From an uncultured Prevotellaceae bacterium (lineage in GTDB: Bacteria; Bacteroidota; Bacteroidia; Bacteroidales; Bacteroidaceae), in the NCBI GenBank assembly GCA_946624335.1, contig CAMOSA010000002.1, positions 1 to 37,897 on the forward strand: DNA of 37,897 bases, in the 5' to 3' direction. Shown here piece after piece: positions 29,154 to 35,560 of the stretch (positions are counted from its first letter, which is position 1; each line of letters opens with the position of its first letter). Position numbers and translations under genes: made by a program. The notes under the pieces are model-generated. The model saw nothing but the letters and a program-made list of their open reading frames with translations, was not told the origin of the DNA and did not search any database.

Positions 29154-30545
29154 TTACCTGTCTTCGACGATACTCTCGGGCTTGACGAAACTGCTTCGTA
29201 TGCGCCATTCCTTGGGGTAAAGGTTGTTGGCGCGCGTTCCCAGGTTCTTCATGAGTCCGAGTCGTTGGTCGCGATAGCAGACTTGCACGATGCCCCGTGG
29301 TGTCTCGGGCGGCAGGGCGAAGGCTTCGCGCTGCAGATAGCGGATGGCATCGTCTATCGTGACGTTGACGCGAGGCAGTGGCGCGGTGTCGTCGGCGGCG
29401 CGGCGGCCGGCAGCCGGGCGGTCATCGGGCACGGCGTCCAAGAGTGTGGTGGGCAGCGTCCTTAGCTGTTGCCGCAGGGCTTCGGCCAGCATCGACTGCG
29501 GTGTCTGTGGTGCCCGGTCCTTTCGGCGCTCTTTGGCCGGTGCTGCTGCAGGCTCGTCGTCTTCGCCCTTCTTACGCAGCACGGCGACGAAGAAGCCTTC
29601 GCCGCGGACCTGTCCCGGCAGGAAATGGCAGCACGGCAGGGGACCGTCCGTGCCCGTCGCCGCCAGACCGTCGGGCCTCACCCTCATGTCGCCCCTGATG
29701 CCCCAGGCCGGGTCGGTGGGTATCTCGATGACGTCGGCCCCGAGCTCGCGGGCTATCCATTCGACGTTCTGCTCGTCCTCTTCGGGGTTAAAGGTGCATG
29801 TGGAGTAGATCAGCGTGCCCCCGTCCTTCAGCGCTGGCCATATATCAGCGACGATGGAGCGCTGGAGCGCAGCACACTCGCTGACGAGGCGTGGCGACCA
29901 CTGTCGTGCAGCTTCCGCCTCCTTCCTCATCATGCCCTCGCCAGAGCAGGGTACGTCGGTCAGGATGAGGTCGAAGCGCTGCCACCGTCGGCGTGGGGCG
30001 GCGACGATGCGTGCTATGTCAGCTGCGAAGGCTTGGGTGACGACGACGCCGGGATGACCCCACTTGGCGATGTTTTCGGCCAGCACCTGGGCACGGCTGT
30101 GCTGCGGCTCGTTGGCCACCAGCAGACAGTCGTCGGGCAGCAGCGAGCGTAGCAGGGTGCTCTTCCCGCCCGGCGCGGCGCAGAGGTCGAGGGCGGACTG
30201 GAAATGACGAGTGACGGATGACGAATCGTTCTCTGATGACGAATGACGCATCAGGTGGCGTATGACATGGGCGAGGAACATCGAGCTGGCCTCTTGGACG
30301 TAGTAGGCACCGGCGTGCAGCAGCGGGTCGGCTGTGAACGCGGGGCGTTGGCTCAGGTAGATGCCCTCCGGGCACCAGGGTACACGCCCGTCGGCATAGC
30401 GCAGGGCTGTGTCGGCCGACAGGCGCCGCGTGTTCAGCCGTATGCTCGTCTGCGGCTCAGCGCTGAGACCCTCGGCCAGCGCTTCGACGTCGGCCGCGCT
30501 CCAGTGTTGGCGCAGATAGTGTTCAAAATCATTGGGCAGTTTCAT
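29154..30545 (-). CDS. RsmF-like rRNA (cytosine-C5) methyltransferase, with an in-frame repeat insertion
   Basis: 463 residues of the NOL1/NOP2/Sun family. The S-adenosylmethionine loop is LDLCAAPGGKST (about 118-129). The two catalytic cysteines lie in TDVPCSGEGMMRK and YSTCTFNPEEDE. A C-terminal PUA-like region from about 385 (NVTIDDAIRYLQREAF, FALPPETPRGIVQVCYRDQRLG) is typical of the RsmF/YebU subgroup, which makes m5C in 16S rRNA. Residues about 98-115 (MRHSSSENDSSSVTRHF) are encoded by ATGACGA heptamers and stand just before the first Rossmann strand. The ATG is 4 bp after a -7 box, suggesting a leaderless mRNA. It is divergent from thyA. Confidence 0.9.
   Translation of the reverse strand: MKLPNDFEHYLRQHWSAADVEALAEGLSAEPQTSIRLNTRRLSADTALRYADGRVPWCPEGIYLSQRPAFTADPLLHAGAYYVQEASSMFLAHVIRHLMRHSSSENDSSSVTRHFQSALDLCAAPGGKSTLLRSLLPDDCLLVANEPQHSRAQVLAENIAKWGHPGVVVTQAFAADIARIVAAPRRRWQRFDLILTDVPCSGEGMMRKEAEAARQWSPRLVSECAALQRSIVADIWPALKDGGTLIYSTCTFNPEEDEQNVEWIARELGADVIEIPTDPAWGIRGDMRVRPDGLAATGTDGPLPCCHFLPGQVRGEGFFVAVLRKKGEDDEPAAAPAKERRKDRAPQTPQSMLAEALRQQLRTLPTTLLDAVPDDRPAAGRRAADDTAPLPRVNVTIDDAIRYLQREAFALPPETPRGIVQVCYRDQRLGLMKNLGTRANNLYPKEWRIRSSFVKPESIVEDR
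30201..30252. repeat. Heptamer repeat (ATGACGA) inside the rRNA methyltransferase gene
   Basis: Units AATGACG, AGTGACG, GATGACG, then a 12-bp gap, then ATGACGA, ATGACGC. Same unit as the insertion in thrC 12 kb away; the length is compatible with the reading frame. Confidence 0.75.
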
Positions 30546-30549
30546 GGCG

Positions 30550-30557
30550 CAAAGGTA
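30550..30557 (-). promoter_or_regulatory. -7 box (TACCTTTG) of the rRNA methyltransferase gene
   Basis: A TAnnTTTG match followed by CGCC and then ATG, the same short arrangement as at 2364-2376, so transcription should start at or beside the start codon. Confidence 0.6.
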
Positions 30558-30620
30558 CGAATTATATATGTATAAAACATTTTTTTCTCCTCCCTTTTTC
30601 GTTTTTCGCGTGATTATCGT

Positions 30621-30628
30621 TATCTTTG
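30621..30628 (+). promoter_or_regulatory. -7 box (TATCTTTG) of thyA-folA
   Basis: A TAnnTTTG match on the plus strand, 28 bp before the thyA ATG. It forms a compact divergent promoter region with the box at 30550. Confidence 0.6.
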
Positions 30629-30656
30629 CGCCGCAAAATCACCGAAAGGACAGACG

Positions 30657-31451
30657 ATGAGACAATATCTAGACCTCCTGCAGCGCATCCTCGACGAGGG
30701 TGCCGTCAAGACCGACCGCACCGGCACCGGCACCCGCAGCGTGTTCGGCCATCAGATGCGCTTCCGCCTCGCCGACGGCTTTCCGCTGCTCACGACCAAG
30801 AAGCTTCACCTGCGCAGCATCATACACGAACTGCTGTGGTTCCTGCGCGGCGACACCAACATACAGTATCTCCATGACAATGGCGTCACCATCTGGGACG
30901 AATGGGCCGACGCCAATGGCGACCTCGGGCCCGTCTATGGCCACCAGTGGCGCTCGTGGCCCGACTATGACGGCGGCACCATAGACCAGATTGCCAACGT
31001 CGTAGGCCTCATCCGCCACCACCCTGACTCGCGTCGCATGATCGTCTCGGCATGGAACGTCGCCGAGGTCGACCGGATGGCGCTGCCGCCATGCCATACG
31101 ATGTTCCAGTTCTACGTCGCCGACGGGCGCCTCTCGCTGCAGCTCTACCAGCGCTCGGCCGACACCTTTCTCGGCGTGCCTTTCAATATAGCGTCCTACG
31201 CCCTGCTGCTGATGATGATGGCGCAGGTCACGGGACTCGAGGCCGGCGACTTCGTGCATACTACGGGCGACACTCACCTCTACCTTAATCACATCGAGCA
31301 GGCCCGGTTGCAGCTGACACGTACGCCGCGCCCCCTGCCCCGCATGGTGCTCAATCCCGACGTGAAGGACATCTTCGGTTTCCATTACGACGATTTTCAG
31401 TTGGAAGGTTACGACCCGTGGCCTCACATCAAAGCGGAGGTGGCTGTATGA
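30657..31451 (+). CDS. thyA: Thymidylate synthase
   Basis: 264 residues, the same length as the E. coli enzyme. Catalytic Cys146 lies in ALPPCHTMFQFYV. The dUMP phosphate-binding arginines are in DRTGTGT and SRRMIVSAWN, and the folate-site C-terminus ends IKAEVAV. It methylates dUMP to dTMP using methylenetetrahydrofolate, which becomes dihydrofolate. The next gene encodes the enzyme that restores tetrahydrofolate. Its stop overlaps the folA ATG as ATGA, so the pair is translationally coupled. Confidence 0.98.
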   Translation: MRQYLDLLQRILDEGAVKTDRTGTGTRSVFGHQMRFRLADGFPLLTTKKLHLRSIIHELLWFLRGDTNIQYLHDNGVTIWDEWADANGDLGPVYGHQWRSWPDYDGGTIDQIANVVGLIRHHPDSRRMIVSAWNVAEVDRMALPPCHTMFQFYVADGRLSLQLYQRSADTFLGVPFNIASYALLLMMMAQVTGLEAGDFVHTTGDTHLYLNHIEQARLQLTRTPRPLPRMVLNPDVKDIFGFHYDDFQLEGYDPWPHIKAEVAV

Positions 31452-31963
31452 CGACGCTCAGCCTCATCGCCGCTGTGGCCCTGGACGGAGCCATCGGCTT
31501 CGGCAACAAGCTGCTCTACTGGTTGCCCAACGACCTGAAGCGTTTCAAGACGCTCACGACAGGTCACACCATCATCATGGGACGTCGCACCTTCGAGTCG
31601 TTGCCCAAGGGTGCCCTGCCAGATCGCCGCAACGTCGTCTTGTCGCGCGACGTGACTTTCAGTGCCGAGCGCGTCGAGCGTTTTGCTTCACTCGAGGCGG
31701 CGCTTGAGGCCTGTGCCGCCGACGGCGAGGTCTATGTCATCGGCGGCGAGAGTGTCTACAGGCAGGCCTTGCCCTATGCCCAGCGCCTCTGCCTGACCAT
31801 CGTCGCCGACCTGCCGGCGCAGGCTGATGCCTATTTCCCGGAGATAGATATGGACGAGTGGCAGGTCGTGCACGGCGAGCACCACACAGCTGACGAGCGG
31901 CACGCCTTCGACTATTACTTTGTAGACCTGCAGAGGCTAGACCGGACGAAGTCGCCCAGGTGA
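31448..31963 (+). CDS. folA: Dihydrofolate reductase
   Basis: 171 residues from the ATG at 31448, which overlaps the thyA stop. Family motifs are LIAAVALDGAIGFGNKLLYWLPNDLKRFK (substrate site), GHTIIMGRRTFESLPKG (NADPH) and VYVIGGESVYRQALP. It reduces dihydrofolate to tetrahydrofolate. The C-terminal residues (TKSPR) and the stop codon are encoded by the first unit of a 22-bp tandem repeat that continues downstream. Confidence 0.96.
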   Translation: MTTLSLIAAVALDGAIGFGNKLLYWLPNDLKRFKTLTTGHTIIMGRRTFESLPKGALPDRRNVVLSRDVTFSAERVERFASLEAALEACAADGEVYVIGGESVYRQALPYAQRLCLTIVADLPAQADAYFPEIDMDEWQVVHGEHHTADERHAFDYYFVDLQRLDRTKSPR

Positions 31964-32031
31964 CATGACGAAGTCGTCCGGGTAACATGATGAAGTCACC
32001 CGGTAACATGATGAAGTCACCCGGGTAACTT
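31945..32031. repeat. Four tandem 21-22-bp units overlapping the end of folA
   Basis: Units run 31945-31966, 31967-31988, 31989-32009 and 32010-32031. They have the form GAYGAAGTCRYCCGGGTAACAT, with the third unit one base shorter. The last two are nearly identical. Neighbouring CCGGGT and ACCCGG can pair, so the RNA could form a hairpin that may act as the 3' end of thyA-folA. There are no spacers, so it is not a CRISPR array. Confidence 0.8.
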
Positions 32032-32088
32032 GTCTCACACATCTAAGGTAACCATACATCAGCCCCCAATCGTTCATTCGAGTTTATT

Positions 32089-32320
32089 AGTGGTGCGATA
32101 AATTTTAATTAAATACGAAATATCCCTTTGTTTATAAGGGTTTCAGAGCGTTCTTTGATTTTTTGATTTGAAATTGACTGGGTCTCTGCCCTGGAGAGAA
32201 CTCCACTCAGGGAACTCATCACGATGCCTAACAACTTGGTCAATCTCAATCATAATGTCACTGAACTAACACTATTTGATGATATGTAAAACTTAACGCG
32301 ATTTTATCGCACCAGTACTA
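32089..32320. mobile_element. Nested 232-bp miniature element
   Basis: Flanked by exact 13-bp direct repeats ATTCGAGTTTATT (32076-32088 and 32321-32333). The ends are inverted repeats sharing GGTGCGATAAA, with a 3-bp length difference. The uninterrupted counterpart of the target (TTCGAATCATTGGTGTCC) is on the other arm of the enclosing element, which supports insertion. Its right half holds an open frame ending TELTLFDDM at a TAA (32287-32289), preceded by about 35 plausible codons. This looks like the 3' end of a lost transposase gene. Confidence 0.7.
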
Positions 32321-32374
32321 ATTCGAGTTTATTGGTGTCCGCTAAAACTTTTTACCCCATACCACAAAAAGGTC

Positions 32375-32404
32375 GGAATCCTCGCTTGGATTCCAATCTT
32401 TTTT
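32375..32404 (+). terminator. Possible terminator hairpin inside the composite element
   Basis: A 7-bp stem GGAATCC/GGATTCC with a 6-nt loop, followed by AATCTTTTTT. It could stop transcription entering the foldback repeat from the thyA-folA side. Confidence 0.4.
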
Positions 32405-32449
32405 GAACTGTTAGATTGATGGATGATTTAAGTTCATAAGGGGTCTGTA

Positions 32450-33135
32450 AGTGCCAGCGAAGGACAGCATACAAATTATTTTTTCCGGATTCATCCTACA
32501 CTCCTACACCTTTTGCACTTCATTGCCTGATTATCTGCAGCCTACGAGGTGTATGATGGGGTGTAGGATGGGTGTAGGAGGTGTAGGATGAGGGCCGATT
32601 TAACGGTTTTTCACAGAATAGCCCGCCCTTTTTTGACCGTCTGCCAGATTGGTTGGCGCTGCTACGCAGAGCGTGCCGGAGCGTCAGGTCTTCAACCTTT
32701 GTTACCTAAGTCTATCAGCAAGTCCCATTAGTGGAACTCGCAATTCCCATTGGTGGGACTCGGACATATCGTCATGAATATCTGCGGGAACACGCAGTAC
32801 GATAACGCTAAGCGATCTGACAGTCGGGAAAAGAGGGGCGGGTCATTCTGTGTGAAAGGCCTGTTTTCGGCCTTCATCCTACACCCCTACACCCATCCTA
32901 CACCCCATCCTACACCCATTTATAACGTTGGTATTCAGCCAATAAAGTGCAAAAGGTGTAGGAGTGTAGGATGATTGGCGAAAAAAATTATAGCATACGG
33001 TAGAGATCCATACGACCTACGGTGGAGGCTTTGTCGATGCCTCTCGCTGAATAACCTCGTCAGAGAGAGGGGGGACAGGCACAGACAGTGGCACAACTTC
33101 GGCGTGCCCTCAATGAAAGTTTACCGGACACCAAT
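32450..33135 (-). repeat. Large interspersed foldback repeat, copy B
   Basis: The complement of 8188-8880. The palindromic core is 32491-32974, within 1 bp of the length of the core of copy A. The central part shows no difference from copy A by eye; the outer flanks (for example 32975-33135) are only about three-quarters alike, so core and flanks have diverged at different rates. Short open frames in it (such as 32750-32974, ending in a Pro/Thr/His-rich repeat) simply translate the TCCTACACCC units. Confidence 0.85.
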
Positions 33136-33207
33136 GATTCGAATTATGTTAATCAGCGCATAACGGTCTTATGAACGATTGGGGGCTAAGGTTCATGTGC
33201 GGTTGGG

Positions 33208-34341
33208 CTACTGGGCAAGCGGGCTATAGTATACAGGCTGCTGGCCGGGCATGAGCTCGGGGTGGAGCAGGATGATCAGGTCGCGCAGGAGACGTTCGGG
33301 GTGAAAGGGCGTCTGGAGATAGAAATGGTTATGAGCGAGGTCGCAACCATAGATGTGCTGCTCGCGGAAAGCGCGGAAGCGGCTGTAAGGCTGGTAGTCG
33401 GCGAGCAGTTGGCTGTAGGTGAGGGGCTGGGGACTGTTGTATTTCACGAGCAACAGGTCGGCGGCGTGCGCCTGGTCGAGCACCGTCTCAAAGGCCAGTC
33501 CTTTGCTGCCGCTGCCTGGCAAATCCTTGAAGACATAGTCGGCGCCGGCGTCGTCGAACATCATCCCCATGGTGCTCTGGCCGCAGGGCACGAACCATTG
33601 TCCGCCGTAGGGTATCTCGGTGAGCAGACGGGGGCGTGAGGTCGCTGCGCTTGCCCTGTGCTTGAGTGATGAGTAACGGCGCTCGACGTCGCCGAAGATG
33701 CTGTCGGCTGCCGGCCCGACACCGAAGAGCTCGGCGTAGAACCGTATCCATTCGGCCCGCGCCAGGGGTGACACTTCCATGTATTCGGCGCACTCGACGA
33801 TGGGTATGCCGAGCCGTTCCACGCGACCATATCCGCCACTGTTCTCGAAGGGTGTGAGCAAGAGTACGTCGGGGCCGACGTCCATGATGCGCTCGATGTT
33901 GGGGTTCATACCGTTGCCGAAATCGGCTATGCGTCCGTCGGCCAGTCCTCGTGCCACAGCTGGCAGGTCGATGTACTCTTTCTCGCAGACACCGGCGATG
34001 GCGTCTGCCACGCTCAGCTCGTCGAGCAGCCCGCAGTGGACAGCCGTGGCCACGCCGGCCTTGCCGACGGGCACGTCGATGACCGATGTCGGAGCCGCGT
34101 CGTCGAGGGGCAGCTCGGTGCCGGCCTTGTGGCGCAGGATATAGCGGTGGAGCACGGCAGTCGTGTCCCACGGGTTGCGCATCGTCCAGACGGAATATCC
34201 GTCGCCCCGCTCGCAGCGTATGTTGGTGGCGTAGCGTAGGGGCATGGACAGCCCGCTGTCAATCCTCCTGTGCTTGTGGCAGGCGGCGACAAGCAGCAGG
34301 AGGATTGTCAGGGATAGGGTAGGGTGGAAGTGGCGTCTCAC
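33208..34341 (-). CDS. btuF: Periplasmic substrate-binding lipoprotein, BtuF/FepB-like
   Basis: 377 residues. The lipobox VAAC gives Cys21; the residues after it are basic (CHKHRR), which argues for the periplasmic face. The two-lobed type III binding-protein fold is seen from MPLRYATNIRCERGDGYSVWTMRNPW, with the PNIERIMDVGPDVLLLTPFE and GIPIVECAEYMEVSPLARAEW segments and a long linking helix at about 200-230. The family captures cobalamin, haem or siderophores for an ABC importer. The riboswitch-led operon makes cobalamin the best call. It is the last gene of the operon: the permease and ATPase often found next are absent, and the composite element begins about 20 bp after its stop. Confidence 0.78.
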   Translation of the reverse strand: MRRHFHPTLSLTILLLLVAACHKHRRIDSGLSMPLRYATNIRCERGDGYSVWTMRNPWDTTAVLHRYILRHKAGTELPLDDAAPTSVIDVPVGKAGVATAVHCGLLDELSVADAIAGVCEKEYIDLPAVARGLADGRIADFGNGMNPNIERIMDVGPDVLLLTPFENSGGYGRVERLGIPIVECAEYMEVSPLARAEWIRFYAELFGVGPAADSIFGDVERRYSSLKHRASAATSRPRLLTEIPYGGQWFVPCGQSTMGMMFDDAGADYVFKDLPGSGSKGLAFETVLDQAHAADLLLVKYNSPQPLTYSQLLADYQPYSRFRAFREQHIYGCDLAHNHFYLQTPFHPERLLRDLIILLHPELMPGQQPVYYSPLAQ

Positions 34342-34387
34342 GGGGGTGTGAAGCGTGAAGGACAGGGTTGGCAGTGGTGCCGTGGTC

Positions 34388-35533
34388 TTACTCGTAGGCG
34401 ACCTGCACCACGCCCTGGCGGAAGAAGATGGCCGTGGGGCCTACGCCGGTGGGGAAGGTGGCGACGAGATGGCCCAGTGCATCGTAGCGGTTGGCGAAGC
34501 CGGGGGCGTTGTAGTCAGCCTGCGTGTACTCCGACACCTCCGCGCTCTGTGAGTAGGAGAGGACGTAGATCTCGCCTGTCGTCTGGTCGACGTTGATGGC
34601 GTTGGCAGCGACCAGACCCTCGAGGGGCATCTCGCTGACGGCGCCCGAACGTGTGTTGTAGGTCAGGCAAACGGGGGCGGTGTAGGCATCCTTGATCATG
34701 TAGATGACATCGTCCTTGGCAGCCATCTGGTTGGCGCCCATGGCCATGCCGCCGTCGACGACGCGCTCGACGGTACGGCCCGTGACCTTGCGCAGGCCGC
34801 CGGCGCTGATGACGGCCCAAGTCTGCCAATCGTAGAGGTCGCCTTCCATGACGTAGACCGAGCCGCCTACGGCCAGGAGCGTCGAGGGGTTCTTGATGGC
34901 CTCATCCTCGAGGGTCTCGACAGCACCGCTGGAGAGGTCGATGATGCTCAGCGAGGGGTGCTGGCCGTCGCCGTAGCTGCTGTTGGCTACCCACAGCTTA
35001 CCTTCGCTGACGGCCATGCCTTCGGGGTAGGCTCCGACCTTGTACTTGGCAGCGAGGCTGTAGTCCGTCGTGTCGATGGCGGCCACGACGCCGCCGAAGG
35101 TGCTGACGTAGAGACGGCCGTCGAGGGCGAGGATATGGCGGGGGCTGACGCCCTCGGTCTCCCCGAGCAGCGCGATGGTGCTGATGGGCGTGGTGGCCTT
35201 GAGGGTGGCGGCATCGAGGACCTCGATACGGTTCTCGCCGTCGACGACGAGATAGATCTTGGAGCCGTAGGCGATGCCGTCGTTGGGCGTGGCGCCGAGC
35301 GAGCGGCCGTTGACGGCGGCGAAGGCGTCGGTGCTGTTGGCGCCCGTGTAGGGGCTGTAGGTGGTCAGGCTGCCGGCGATACCGTTGTAGGAGTTGCCCG
35401 AGTTGACGACGAAGACGCCCTCGGTGACGGTGATGTCGTGGGTCTTCGGGCCCGACTCGTTCTCATCGTCGCAAGCGACAAAGGCCGCTGAGGCGCAGAA
35501 AAGTGATGCAAGGATGATTAGATTCTTTTTCAT
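34388..35533 (-). CDS. Beta-propeller surface lipoprotein, BtuG-like (YncE/DUF5074 type)
   Basis: 381 residues. The lipobox FVAC gives Cys21, followed by acidic residues (CDDENESG), consistent with the Bacteroidota lipoprotein export signal for surface display. The body is a run of about seven beta-propeller blades with repeated phrases such as NDGIAYGSKIYLVVDGENRIEVLD, YVSTFGGVVAAIDTTD and LWVANSSYGDGQHPSLSIID. In Bacteroides, BtuG is a surface propeller that binds cobalamin very tightly and passes it to BtuB. The position directly after btuB under a cobalamin riboswitch supports this role here, though the binding residues cannot be checked by eye. Confidence 0.8.
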   Translation of the reverse strand: MKKNLIILASLFCASAAFVACDDENESGPKTHDITVTEGVFVVNSGNSYNGIAGSLTTYSPYTGANSTDAFAAVNGRSLGATPNDGIAYGSKIYLVVDGENRIEVLDAATLKATTPISTIALLGETEGVSPRHILALDGRLYVSTFGGVVAAIDTTDYSLAAKYKVGAYPEGMAVSEGKLWVANSSYGDGQHPSLSIIDLSSGAVETLEDEAIKNPSTLLAVGGSVYVMEGDLYDWQTWAVISAGGLRKVTGRTVERVVDGGMAMGANQMAAKDDVIYMIKDAYTAPVCLTYNTRSGAVSEMPLEGLVAANAINVDQTTGEIYVLSYSQSAEVSEYTQADYNAPGFANRYDALGHLVATFPTGVGPTAIFFRQGVVQVAYE

Positions 35534-35560
35534 TGCAGTCTTGTTGTTTTAAAAAGGTTA

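Larger units (their letters stand above)
32061..33187. mobile_element. Composite element with terminal inverted repeats, no transposase
   Basis: The ends carry an exact 17-bp inverted repeat, AGCCCCCAATCGTTCAT (32061-32077 and, complementary, 33171-33187). An inner pair, TTGGTGTCCGSTAAAACTTT-like, lies at about 32332-32352 and 33116-33135. Between the inner ends is copy B of the foldback repeat. The left side is interrupted by a 232-bp miniature element, and the right side has about 27 extra bp between outer and inner repeat. No transposase gene is present, so the structure would depend on enzymes elsewhere. No convincing target-site duplication was seen outside 32061 and 33187. Confidence 0.65.

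Noticed and set aside
31945..32031. CRISPR array
   Set aside because: The units are directly adjacent with no spacers and no cas genes are nearby.
32750..32974. 74-codon plus-strand frame in copy B
   Set aside because: Its C-terminal part translates the foldback arm, and the palindrome and its conservation explain the sequence better than a protein.
32975..33163. 62-codon plus-strand frame between foldback core and outer repeat
   Set aside because: It begins in the repeat arm and ends past the inner inverted repeat; the matching part of copy A has no equivalent frame.
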